Positions 50,558 through 59,042 of a DNA stretch of 64,000 bases are shown one piece after another. A program made the translations under genes and the position numbers. The notes under the pieces were generated by a model, which saw only the letters and a program-made list of their open reading frames with translations, was not told the origin of the DNA and did no database searches. Within the stretch, counting starts at the first letter, position 1; the number at the start of each line of letters is the position of its first letter. This DNA comes from Candidatus Lindowbacteria bacterium RIFCSPLOWO2_12_FULL_62_27 (lineage in GTDB: Bacteria; Lindowbacteria; 2-12-FULL-62-27). The DNA lies in NCBI GenBank assembly GCA_001784175.1, contig MFPR01000028.1, positions 69,606-133,605 of the forward strand, written 5' to 3'.

Positions 50558-52315
50558 ATGGCTACACCTGCGAAAGCGTTTGAGACGGGAATGCAGCCGG
50601 CCCCCGCGCCGGAGGCCGCGACCAAAATGAAGGGCGCCGACATTCTGGAAGAGGCGCTGGTGCGCGAGGGCGTCGAGGTGATCTTCGGATATCCGGGCGG
50701 CGCGTCCATGGAAATCCATCAGTCCCTCACGCGAAAGGCCCGCATCCGCGTGGTCCTCCCGCGGCACGAGCAGGGCGGCGGGTTTGCGGCGCAAGGGTAT
50801 GCGCGCGTGACCGGCAAGGTGGGCGTGGCGCTGGCGACGTCGGGTCCCGGCGCGACCAATCTGGCCACGCCGATCGCGGACGCCAAACTCGATTCGATCC
50901 CGCTCGTGGCGATCACCGGACAGGTGCCGACCCCCGTGATCGGCAGGGACGCGTTTCAGGAAACCGACGTGGTGGGGTTTTCCAGGACGCTCACCAAGCA
51001 CAACTACATGGTCACGGACGTGAACGACCTCGCCCGCATCGTCAAGGAAGCGTTTCATATCGCGTCGACCGGCCGGCCGGGGCCGGTGTTGATCGACATT
51101 CCAAAGAACGTCCAGCAGGCGCACACGATCCCCAACTTTGACGAGCCGATGGACCTGCCCGGTTACCGGCCGCCCCGGGAGCCGAACCCGGCGCAGGTGC
51201 GGGCGGCGGCGCAGGCCATCGCCGAGTCCGAACGGCCGGTCCTTTACATCGGCGGCGGGTGCATCCATTCGGAGGCGCACGACGCGCTGATCAGGCTGGC
51301 CGAGAGGTGCAACATTCCGGTGGTGTCGACGGTGATGGGTCTCGGGTGTTTTCCGTCGAACCATCCCCTCTTTTTCGACATGCTGGGCATGCACGGCTCC
51401 GTGTATGCCAACTGGGCCGTGAGCCGCGCGGACCTGTTGATCGCGGCCGGGGTGCGCTTCGACGACCGGGTAACGGGCAAGGTTTCGGAATTTGCGAAAC
51501 ACGGAAAAATCATTCACATCGACATCGACGCCTCCGAGATCAACAAGAACAAGCCGGTCCAGATCCCGATCGTCGCCGATGCGCGCCTCGCGCTCGAAGC
51601 CATCCTGGCGCTGGCGAAACCCAAGGACCACCGGGACTGGATTTCGCAGATCGAGGAGGAGAAGAAAAAATTTCCGTACAAATACGACACGCAGGAAAAG
51701 GATATTCTGCCGCAGTTCGTGCTCGCTGAACTCAACGGGCTGATCGAGGGCCGGAACGTCATCATCACCATGGGCGTCGGCCAGCACCAGATGTGGGCCG
51801 CGCAGTGGCTGAAGATGCGCACGCCCCGGACGTTTCTCTCATCGTCGGGGCTCGGCTCGATGGGATTCGGCTACCCGGCGGCGCTCGGCGCCAAGCTTGG
51901 CCGACCTAACTTCGAGGTCGTCGACGTGGACGGCGACGGATCCTTCCTCATGAACATCCAGGAACTGGCCACCGCCTACGCCGAGAACATTCCGGTCAAG
52001 GCGCTCATCCTGAACAACCGGCACCTTGGCATGGTCGTGCAGTGGGAGGACCGGTTTTACGAAGCGAAGCGGGCGCAGACCTTCATCGGCGATCCGAACA
52101 ATCCCGAACAGGATTACCCCGATTTCACCGCCATCGCCGCCGCCTGCAAAATCCCCGGCCGGCACGTGACCCGCAAGGGCGACGTGCGGCCCGCGCTCGA
52201 GGAAATGCTCGCGGCGCGCACGCCCTACGTTCTGGATGTGTCGGTCAAATACACCGAACACGTTCTGCCGATGATTCCGGCCGGCAAAACGTTTGCCGAT
52301 ACCATCTACGAATAG
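50558..52315 (+). CDS. ilvB: Acetolactate synthase-type thiamine-diphosphate enzyme, large subunit
   Basis: 585 residues with the three ThDP domains: pyrimidine-binding (VEVIFGYPGGASMEIHQ with the activating Glu in PRHEQGGGFAAQGYAR), central domain and PP-binding (DVDGDGSFLMNIQELATA then LNNRHLGMVVQWE). It is expected to form acetolactate or acetohydroxybutyrate in branched-chain amino-acid synthesis. No small regulatory subunit (ilvN) follows; instead a ubiE-like gene overlaps its stop. Confidence 0.9.
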   Translation: MATPAKAFETGMQPAPAPEAATKMKGADILEEALVREGVEVIFGYPGGASMEIHQSLTRKARIRVVLPRHEQGGGFAAQGYARVTGKVGVALATSGPGATNLATPIADAKLDSIPLVAITGQVPTPVIGRDAFQETDVVGFSRTLTKHNYMVTDVNDLARIVKEAFHIASTGRPGPVLIDIPKNVQQAHTIPNFDEPMDLPGYRPPREPNPAQVRAAAQAIAESERPVLYIGGGCIHSEAHDALIRLAERCNIPVVSTVMGLGCFPSNHPLFFDMLGMHGSVYANWAVSRADLLIAAGVRFDDRVTGKVSEFAKHGKIIHIDIDASEINKNKPVQIPIVADARLALEAILALAKPKDHRDWISQIEEEKKKFPYKYDTQEKDILPQFVLAELNGLIEGRNVIITMGVGQHQMWAAQWLKMRTPRTFLSSSGLGSMGFGYPAALGAKLGRPNFEVVDVDGDGSFLMNIQELATAYAENIPVKALILNNRHLGMVVQWEDRFYEAKRAQTFIGDPNNPEQDYPDFTAIAAACKIPGRHVTRKGDVRPALEEMLAARTPYVLDVSVKYTEHVLPMIPAGKTFADTIYE

Positions 52316-53028
52316 TTTCTCCCGTCCCTAACACGACTGCGGCTTTCCGTGGCCCCGACCCGCGGGCCGTTCAGGATCTCTTTGCCCGGATCGCGCCCCG
52401 GTATGATCTCCTCAATTCGCTCCTCTCGCTGGGACAGGACAACCGCTGGCGGCGCAAGGCGGCGGAGATGGTCGTGCCGGCCGCCGGCGAGCGGTTCCTG
52501 GACCTTGCGGCGGGCACCGGCGCGTTTTCTCGGGCGCTCCATGCGGCGCAGCCGGCCGTCCGGATCGTCGCGGCCGATTTCTGCGTCCCGATTCTTCGCC
52601 GGATGCCGGCCGGGGTCGCGCATCGCATCGGATCGGACGCGCTGCGGCTTCCGTTCCGCGCCGGCGCGTTCGACGGTTTCGTCGTCGCGTTTGGCGTGCG
52701 GAATTTCGCGGATCCCGCCCGGGCTCTTGCGGAACTGCGCCGCGTCCTGCGCCCATCCGGCCGGGGCCTGATCCTGGAATTCATGCGGCCGGAGCGTTCC
52801 TGGTTCGGCGCGGCCTATCGGCTCTACCTCGGTCTTTGGGTTCCGTTCCTCGGCGGCCTCTGCTCGGGATCGTTCGGCGCCTACCGGCACCTGACGCGGA
52901 CGGTCCGGTCATTTTTCACGCGGGACGAGTTCGTGTCGCTGCTGGCCGGCGCGGGGTTTTCGGTGGTGGCCCGGCGCGAGATGACGGCGGGCGCGGCGAC
53001 GGCGTTTCTCGTTCAAAAAGATTCCTAA
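52312..53028 (+). CDS. UbiE/MenG-type quinone methyltransferase, start codon uncertain
   Basis: About 238 residues of the demethylmenaquinone/2-polyprenylphenol methyltransferase family: VQDLFARIAPRYDLLNSLLSLGQDNRWRRKAAE, motif I RFLDLAAGTGAFSRAL, DALRLPFRAGAFDGFVVAFGVRNFADP and RPSGRGLILEFMRPE. It methylates the quinone ring using SAM. No ATG, GTG or TTG occurs in frame between the end of ilvB and the conserved core. The listed start is an ATA overlapping the ilvB stop, and the true start may be an unusual codon or a long upstream extension inside ilvB. Confidence 0.8.
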   Translation: MVSPVPNTTAAFRGPDPRAVQDLFARIAPRYDLLNSLLSLGQDNRWRRKAAEMVVPAAGERFLDLAAGTGAFSRALHAAQPAVRIVAADFCVPILRRMPAGVAHRIGSDALRLPFRAGAFDGFVVAFGVRNFADPARALAELRRVLRPSGRGLILEFMRPERSWFGAAYRLYLGLWVPFLGGLCSGSFGAYRHLTRTVRSFFTRDEFVSLLAGAGFSVVARREMTAGAATAFLVQKDS

Positions 53029-53098
53029 AGTTTCAAGGCGATCCGGCCGAAGAGTGGACAAGCGGGGGTGTCACTCTGTCACCTGAGAGGTGAGACGT

Positions 53099-53884
53099 AT
53101 GGGCCATCGAACATGGATATACATTGGACTAATCCTTCTTATTGCGAACCCCGCGTTTGCCAAGGTCAAGGACTTCCAATTCATCGAAGATCTTTCCTTC
53201 GCCATGCCCGGCGAAATTTCCGTCACGCAGGGCCTCAACAAGGCCGAGGTGCGGCGCCTCGCGTCCAAGACCCTGATCGACGAGGGCATCTGGGCGCAGA
53301 CCACCAACACCCTAAAAGCCAAATCGATCGTGCCGACCCACCTCACGTACGGCGTGAGCGAGCGGTTTGAGTTGTCTCTTGAAGTTCCCTATGTTTTCTT
53401 GGATAATGCCGTGACCGATTTCGACGGGATCGGCGATGTGGTGCTCCAGCAGAAGCTCCGCGTGAGCGATCAGGCCGGAGGCCGGCGCTGGCTGTCAAGC
53501 GCTTTCGGGATGCGGGTCGAACCGCCGACCGGCGACGCGTCCAAGGGAATCGGGAACGGCAAAACCGACGTCGAATTTTTCGGCGTCGGGATGAAGGAAA
53601 TCGGGTTTACGAAGTGGCTGGTCAACGTCGGCTACAATTTTGTGGGCGGCGAAAGGTACGGCAACGAGTTGAAATACAATGGTGGCGTCAACGCCTCGAT
53701 CCGGCCCGGCGTATCATTTCTCATGGAGTTCAATGGAATCGCCGGCACCAAGAACGAGGTGTATCTCGCGCCGGGGTTCCTCATCGAAACGCGCGGCATC
53801 TCGTTTCGCGTCGGCACCCAGTTCGGCATGAGCGACGACAGCTACAAGTACCGTTGGAATTTCAATTTGAGCAACAGCTTCTGA
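53099..53884 (+). CDS. MetA-pathway-type outer-membrane channel protein
   Basis: 261 residues with a signal peptide (TWIYIGLILLIANPAFAKV) followed by alternating beta-strand sequence typical of the MetA/phenol degradation transporter family: FELSLEVPYVFLD, DGIGDVVLQQKLRV, AFGMRVEPPTGDASKGIGNGKTDVEFFGVG and a terminal aromatic residue (NFNLSNSF). The ATG at 53099 has a GAGAGGTGAG site upstream. Probably a porin-like outer-membrane protein; substrate unknown. Confidence 0.75.
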   Translation: MGHRTWIYIGLILLIANPAFAKVKDFQFIEDLSFAMPGEISVTQGLNKAEVRRLASKTLIDEGIWAQTTNTLKAKSIVPTHLTYGVSERFELSLEVPYVFLDNAVTDFDGIGDVVLQQKLRVSDQAGGRRWLSSAFGMRVEPPTGDASKGIGNGKTDVEFFGVGMKEIGFTKWLVNVGYNFVGGERYGNELKYNGGVNASIRPGVSFLMEFNGIAGTKNEVYLAPGFLIETRGISFRVGTQFGMSDDSYKYRWNFNLSNSF

Positions 53885-53910
53885 CGCGCTGACCGCCGCG
53901 TCGAGACAGG

Positions 53911-54543
53911 GTGGATGGGATGGAAGTGCTGGACAAAGTTCGAGCCTATATAAAAACGAACCCGGAGGCGGCCAAACGGATCCTGATCCTGCTCGTGATT
54001 CTGGTCGTCGGTCTGCCCGCAGGGTTGTGGTATATCCGGTCGGCGGAGGAACGGGCGTACGCATTCTTTACCCAGGGCTATTATGCCTATCGCAACCGGA
54101 ACTACGGGCAGGCGGCCGGGCAGTTCAACCAACTGGTCAGCCTGCATCCCAACTCCAAATTCGCGGCGCTCGGGAGGTACTATCTCGGCATGACCCACTT
54201 GGCCAACAACAACGTGGACGAGGCGGCGGGGCAGTTCAAGTATTTCATCGACGAGAGCGGCCGGCACTATCTTCGTGAACGGGTCTTCACCATCTGGATG
54301 GCGCTGGAACTCAACGCCGGCCGGACCGAAAACTGCGTCTCGCTTGCCGACCGGTTCCTCACCGAGTTCGGCCGCACCTCCTCTTCGTCGCCGGAGGTGC
54401 TCTATCGCAAGGGCGTCGCGCTTCTGAGGCTGGGCCGCGCGGACGAGGCTGGGGCCAGTTTCAAGGAAGCGGCGGAATCGAAGGAGAACAATATTTTCGG
54501 GAGCCTCGCGTTTTACGCGCAAACCGCCCGCCCACAGTTGTAA
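53911..54543 (+). CDS. Membrane-anchored TPR protein
   Basis: 210 residues: an N-terminal membrane span (RILILLVILVVGLPAGLWYI) and about three to four tetratricopeptide repeats (AYAFFTQGYYAYRNRNYGQAAGQFNQLVSLHPNSKFA, VLYRKGVALLRLGRADEAGASFKEAAE). The start may be GTG at 53911 or ATG at 53920. It lies between the channel protein and the PASTA protein on one strand; a scaffold role in the envelope is likely. Confidence 0.75.
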   Translation: MDGMEVLDKVRAYIKTNPEAAKRILILLVILVVGLPAGLWYIRSAEERAYAFFTQGYYAYRNRNYGQAAGQFNQLVSLHPNSKFAALGRYYLGMTHLANNNVDEAAGQFKYFIDESGRHYLRERVFTIWMALELNAGRTENCVSLADRFLTEFGRTSSSSPEVLYRKGVALLRLGRADEAGASFKEAAESKENNIFGSLAFYAQTARPQL

Positions 54544-54566
54544 CCCCGCAACCGGAGCGTTGAACG

Positions 54567-55538
54567 ATGCCTTGGAAACGGTGGATCAAGTCGCTATGTA
54601 AATTTTTGGCTGTGACCTTTCTCGCCCTCAGCGTCACCTGGATCATGCTGACCCGGACGGTCGGACACCGCGTGGTGCCGGCGGTCAAGGGCCTGCAGGA
54701 GGCGGACGCGGTCCGGATTCTTGACCGGGCGGACCTCGAGCCGGTGGTTGAGCGCAATTACAGAAAAACCGATCCGGCCGGCGTCGTCTACGACCAGCGG
54801 CCGGCGGCCAACGCCAAGGTGCATGAGGGCCGCCGCGTCAAAGTCTTCGTGTCGCTCGGACCGGCCCGCGCCGTCATGCCGGATTTGCGGGGGCTGAGTT
54901 TGACGGAGGCGAAAAACAGAATCCGCGCGGTGGGCGAGGAGCGTCAGGTCCGGGGCGGACTCACGCTCGACATGCTCTCGAGAACCTCCCACCCCACCGT
55001 CCCGCCTGAACATGTCATTTCGCATTTTCCGCCGCCGGGCCAGGAGGTCGTCATCGGGGACAAGGTACAGCTTCTGGTTTCGACCGGACCCAGCCGCACG
55101 ACGGTTGTCGTGCCCAATTGCGTCGGCATGACGCAGTCGGCGGCGGAGGAGGAGATGACCAACGCGGGGTTGGCTGTCCAGCGGGTGACGCGGGAGTATT
55201 CCAGCCAGGAGCCGGGATTGGTCCTGCGGACGGTTCCCGAATCCGGCACGCCGCTGGCCACGGGCGACTGGGTCAACCTCGTCATCAGCGCGCCCCGTGG
55301 GCCCCGGATTTCAACCAAACCCCGTTTCATCCTGATCCGGTATGTCGTGCCGCTGCTCATGGAGCCGATGCCGTTCAATCTCGTCATCGCCGATCGCGAA
55401 GGGCCCCGGACCATTTACACAGGCACGCCGACGCCCGGCAAGATCCTCGATTTCGCCGAACGCGTCGTCGGCGACGCCGAACTCAAGGTCTACGTCGACG
55501 GCATTCTCTCCAAGACCATCCCGTACAAGACTCCCTGA
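54567..55538 (+). CDS. PASTA-domain membrane protein without kinase
   Basis: 323 residues with one N-terminal span (CKFLAVTFLALSVTWIML) and three PASTA domains: VPAVKGLQEADAVRILDRADLEP, MPDLRGLSLTEAKNRIRAVG and VPNCVGMTQSAAEEEMTNAGL, each ending in a VxVxVSLG or VNLVIS strand. A further 75-residue C-terminal part ends in KVYVDGILSKTI. PASTA repeats usually sit on Ser/Thr kinases or penicillin-binding proteins and bind muropeptides; here no kinase is fused. Confidence 0.85.
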   Translation: MPWKRWIKSLCKFLAVTFLALSVTWIMLTRTVGHRVVPAVKGLQEADAVRILDRADLEPVVERNYRKTDPAGVVYDQRPAANAKVHEGRRVKVFVSLGPARAVMPDLRGLSLTEAKNRIRAVGEERQVRGGLTLDMLSRTSHPTVPPEHVISHFPPPGQEVVIGDKVQLLVSTGPSRTTVVVPNCVGMTQSAAEEEMTNAGLAVQRVTREYSSQEPGLVLRTVPESGTPLATGDWVNLVISAPRGPRISTKPRFILIRYVVPLLMEPMPFNLVIADREGPRTIYTGTPTPGKILDFAERVVGDAELKVYVDGILSKTIPYKTP

Positions 55539-55580
55539 CACGTCTTACGACCGGCCCCCGATTCTGCCGATAAGGGGGAT

Positions 55581-56471
55581 ATGGAGAAGTATGCAGAGGT
55601 CGAAGACTTCTTGAAGTACCTGTCGGTTGAACGCGGGATGGCGCTCAACAGCGTTTGGGCCTACGGGCGGGATTTGCGGACTTTCATGAGCCACGCAAAA
55701 AAGGACGGCCGGGCCCTCGCCTCGGTCGACGGCCAGTGGATCCAGGATTACCTCGCCGCAGTCCAGCAAGAGGGCCTTTCGGCGCGGAGCGCCACTCGGG
55801 CCCTGTCAGCCATCAAATCATTTTTCCGGTACCTGGTGTCGACCGGACAGATCGCGGCGGACCGCGTGGCCGAGGTGCAAAGCCCGCGGCTGAGGAAATC
55901 GGTCCCGGGATTTCTGGAATTGCCGGAGATCACCCGGCTGATCCAATCCGTCCCGGAGGATTCGCCGGTCGGCATCCGGGACCGCGCGATGCTGGAACTC
56001 CTCTACGGCGCGGGCCTCCGGGTGACCGAGGTGTGCGACTTGAGTATCTCCCAACTCGATCTGGAAAATGGATTTGTCACCGTCATCGGCAAGGGAAACA
56101 AGGAGCGAACGGTTCCGATCGGCCGGCAGGCCCTGAAGGCATTGGCACGATACTTGAAAGAGGGCCGCGCGAATTTTCTGAATGGAAAACATACCGATCG
56201 CGTCTTTCTCTCCGGCCGGGGGCTTGGCTGGACGCGGCAGGGGATCTGGAAATGGCTACGCGCGATCGCGAGGTCGGCGGGAATGCCGAAAACAATTTAC
56301 CCGCATCTCATTCGCCACACGTTCGCGACGCATGTCCTCTCGGGCGGCGCGGACCTCCGCAGCGTCCAGGAACTGCTGGGCCACGCCGATATCTCGACCA
56401 CCGAAATCTACACGCACATCAACACGCCGCGGCTCCGCCAACTCCACCGGCAGTACCATCCGCGCGCCTGA
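55581..56471 (+). CDS. xerD: Tyrosine recombinase XerC/XerD
   Basis: 296 residues, the usual length for the chromosome-dimer recombinases. N-terminal SAM-like domain (YLSVERGMALNSVWAYGRDLRTF), catalytic residues in LYGAGLRVTEVCDLSISQLD (Arg), GKGNKERTVPIGRQA (Lys), HLIRHTFATHVL (His-x-x-Arg), LGHADISTTEIYTHI (His and Tyr). It is unlike the island integrases and adjoins housekeeping genes, so it is likely the host XerD or XerC. Confidence 0.92.
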   Translation: MEKYAEVEDFLKYLSVERGMALNSVWAYGRDLRTFMSHAKKDGRALASVDGQWIQDYLAAVQQEGLSARSATRALSAIKSFFRYLVSTGQIAADRVAEVQSPRLRKSVPGFLELPEITRLIQSVPEDSPVGIRDRAMLELLYGAGLRVTEVCDLSISQLDLENGFVTVIGKGNKERTVPIGRQALKALARYLKEGRANFLNGKHTDRVFLSGRGLGWTRQGIWKWLRAIARSAGMPKTIYPHLIRHTFATHVLSGGADLRSVQELLGHADISTTEIYTHINTPRLRQLHRQYHPRA

Positions 56472-56474
56472 GTC

Positions 56475-57722
56475 GTGATCGGCCGGCTGAACAAAATCCT
56501 TACGGCGGAGATGCGCGAGATCATCGCCCGCCTCGGCCGGCTCACGGATGCGCCGCTCTATCTCGTCGGCGGGCCTGTGCGGGATCTTGTGATGAACCGG
56601 AAAATCCTCGATCTGGATATGGCCGTCGAAGCCGATCCGGCGGATCTCGGCGCCAGACTCGCGGCCGACCTGCACGGGACGGTGCTGGTCCATCCCCGGT
56701 TTCATACCTGCAAAATCACAACGCCGGCCGGCACGGTCGTCGACCTCGCCCAGACGCGGCGCGAATCCTATCCCGAACCGGCCCGGCTCCCGGTGGTCGA
56801 ACCGGGCGCCTCCATCGCCGACGATCTCGCCCGGCGGGATTTCTCGATTCAGGCGATGGCCATGCGGCTGAACGGATCGGACGCCGGACAGATCGTCGAT
56901 CCGTTTCAGGGCCGCCGCGACATCGATCGCCGGCTCATCCGTATCCTCCATCCGAACAGCTTCCGCGACGATCCCGTTCGAGCATTCCGCGCGGCGCGGT
57001 ACTCGGCCCGATTCGGATTTCGATTGGAACGTCAAACCGCCGCCGCCTTGCGCGATCTGACCCGCCGTCCGGAATGGCTGCGCATCGCGTCGGATCGCGT
57101 CATGGACGAATGGCATCGGGCGTTCGAGGAGGAGAAGTGGATCGCGGCGCTCCGGGCGCTCGGCCGGATGGGGCTTCTGGCATGGTTGGGCATCCGCTGG
57201 CCGGTGGACTTGAAAGCTCTGCGGCGAATGGACGGCAGTTTTAAAACAGTGCGAACCTGGTATGATCCACCGACGCCTTTCCCTCTTTGGGCCTCCCGAT
57301 TCGTGGCTTTCCTGTCATTGGTCCCCGCACCGGTTCGGCTTCGGATCGGCCGGAGTCTCCCCTTTTCAAAAATAATCAAAAAACCGTTTCAGGCCGCCGT
57401 GGACGCCGCACGGCTGGCGACAACCTTGAACGCGGATCTGCGGCCCAGCCGCATCGTCGATCTCCTGGAGCGGGTCCCGCCCGAATGGATGCCGGTTCTC
57501 CACGCGCGCGCGGCTGGCCGGGCCCGCCGGCATATCCAGCGGTATATATATATATGGAGAGGCGCCCGGCCCCCGGTGACAGGCGACGACCTCCGGAACT
57601 GGGGGGTCCCCCCGGGTCCGGCCTATCCGCGCCTCCTGCATCGCATTCGAGCGGCGGCGCTGGACGGCCGGATTCGCGTCCCGGAAGACATCCGCCGTAT
57701 TGTGGAGCGGGCCAAAATCTGA
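56475..57722 (+). CDS. CCA-adding tRNA nucleotidyltransferase / poly(A) polymerase
   Basis: 415 residues starting with GTG at 56475. The class II nucleotidyltransferase head has LYLVGGPVRDLVMNRKILDLDMAVE (GG...DxD), RRDFSIQAMAM, RLIRILHPNSFRDDPVRAFRAARYSARFGF. Since neither tRNA here encodes CCA, such an enzyme is needed. An uninterrupted TA dinucleotide run (57543-57553) lies in the C-terminal half and might be slippage-prone. Confidence 0.88.
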   Translation: MIGRLNKILTAEMREIIARLGRLTDAPLYLVGGPVRDLVMNRKILDLDMAVEADPADLGARLAADLHGTVLVHPRFHTCKITTPAGTVVDLAQTRRESYPEPARLPVVEPGASIADDLARRDFSIQAMAMRLNGSDAGQIVDPFQGRRDIDRRLIRILHPNSFRDDPVRAFRAARYSARFGFRLERQTAAALRDLTRRPEWLRIASDRVMDEWHRAFEEEKWIAALRALGRMGLLAWLGIRWPVDLKALRRMDGSFKTVRTWYDPPTPFPLWASRFVAFLSLVPAPVRLRIGRSLPFSKIIKKPFQAAVDAARLATTLNADLRPSRIVDLLERVPPEWMPVLHARAAGRARRHIQRYIYIWRGARPPVTGDDLRNWGVPPGPAYPRLLHRIRAAALDGRIRVPEDIRRIVERAKI

Positions 57723-57734
57723 CATACTTCCGGC

Positions 57735-57980
57735 ATGACCCTGACGCCCGGGACATCTTTAAACGGGTATGTGATCTACAAGAACCAGCAGGATAATCCT
57801 GGAAAGTTTGTCGTCCGTGTCCGGCGCAATGTCGGCGCCGACTCGATCGTCGACCCCGTCCCGCTCGCGGTGGTGGACAGCCTCGACTCGGCCCGCCATG
57901 CGATCCGGGATACGGACTGCCTTCTGTGCCTGCCGCGCGGACCGCAGGACGACCCGAACGTCGTCGAGACGTGGGTCTAG
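57735..57980 (+). CDS. Hypothetical small protein
   Basis: 81 residues, not recognised (MTLTPGTSLNGYVIYKNQQDNPGKFVVRVRRNVGADSIVDPVPLAVVDSLDSARHAIRD...). It fits neatly between the CCA enzyme gene (12-bp gap) and the next secreted protein (2-bp gap), so it is likely translated as part of this operon. Confidence 0.6.
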   Translation: MTLTPGTSLNGYVIYKNQQDNPGKFVVRVRRNVGADSIVDPVPLAVVDSLDSARHAIRDTDCLLCLPRGPQDDPNVVETWV

Positions 57981-57982
57981 CC

Positions 57983-59038
57983 ATGTCGAACCGGCGTCTC
58001 TGGTCTGCGCGCATCTTTCTGCTCGCCGCCGTTCTTCTTGCGTCGCCTGTCGCCCCTCTTGAGGCGCGGGAGTTTGAACTGGACAGCAAGGAGGACAAAG
58101 TCACGTTTCAGTTTCAGCCGAAAGGTCCCGGCAAGGTCGTATTGACCGGCAAATGGGAGGGAACCGCCAAAGTCCTCGATGTGGGGCTTTACATGCCGAC
58201 CGCTTGGCTGGCGCACCGGCGCACCACGGTGAAACAGAATCCATTCGAAATGACGTGGGACCTGAACGAAAAAGAGTTGGAAGAGGGAACCAATCGGCCG
58301 TGGAAGATCGTCCTTCGGACGACCGGCGGCTCCGCCAAGGGCGAGGCGGACGTCACCGGCGACGCGCTCCAGACGGAGGAGGAACGCGCGTCGAAAACGA
58401 AAAAAGACGCGCCTCGCTCCGAAGCCGATCCCGGACTGAGCGCGCCGGTCCGAGAGGAAGGCCCCCCCATCGCGCTCGACGATTTTGGGCTTCGGGTCCG
58501 CCGGGGATTTCTCGAAACGCCCTATTATAAACCATGGGTGGATAAAATCACCTCAGGCAAAAAAAACGCCAAAATCGATATTCGTCCCCTTGGACTCACC
58601 GTCACGCCCTCGATTAGAAAAATACAGACTCGCTACGGCAGCCTCTCCCTCACTGTCCGTAACATCACATTGACGCCCGCGCAGAATGTCTCGCTCGTCG
58701 AATCGATCAGCGGCGGCGTTGAAACCCGCATTGAACTGCTCATCCGCGTCGAACTGCCGGGCTGGCATCTTCTCGCGGTCCAGCTCTCGCCCTTTACGGC
58801 GTACACCGGCGAGCCGCCGCGCCTGACGTCGATGCAGATCGAAACCCGGTCCCTGTCGCGGGGGGAGGTCATTCCGTCGACGTCCTACCCGCTCGCGAGC
58901 GGCGAAAGCATTTTGCTGGTGCCGATCATCCTGTCCCAGCCCGGGGAATATCTCGTTTCGGCGCAGCCCATCGCGCGGGAACCGAGCGAAGTTCTGTTTA
59001 TTCTTGGTGGAATTGAGCTGTATCGCCTGTCCAATTAA
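57983..59038 (+). CDS. Secreted hypothetical protein
   Basis: 351 residues with a signal peptide (LWSARIFLLAAVLLASPVAPLEAREF). The mature part is beta-rich with a low-complexity charged hinge around residues 130-165 (EEERASKTKKDAPRSEADPG). No known domain was recognised. The ATG at 57983 is 2 bp after the preceding gene. Its last bases precede the glycosidase start by 4 bp. Confidence 0.7.
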   Translation: MSNRRLWSARIFLLAAVLLASPVAPLEAREFELDSKEDKVTFQFQPKGPGKVVLTGKWEGTAKVLDVGLYMPTAWLAHRRTTVKQNPFEMTWDLNEKELEEGTNRPWKIVLRTTGGSAKGEADVTGDALQTEEERASKTKKDAPRSEADPGLSAPVREEGPPIALDDFGLRVRRGFLETPYYKPWVDKITSGKKNAKIDIRPLGLTVTPSIRKIQTRYGSLSLTVRNITLTPAQNVSLVESISGGVETRIELLIRVELPGWHLLAVQLSPFTAYTGEPPRLTSMQIETRSLSRGEVIPSTSYPLASGESILLVPIILSQPGEYLVSAQPIAREPSEVLFILGGIELYRLSN

Positions 59039-59042
59039 TGAC

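Noticed and set aside
57543-57553. TA dinucleotide run as a phase-variation switch
   Set aside because: Too short, within a conserved housekeeping gene, and the frame is intact; noted only as possibly slippery.
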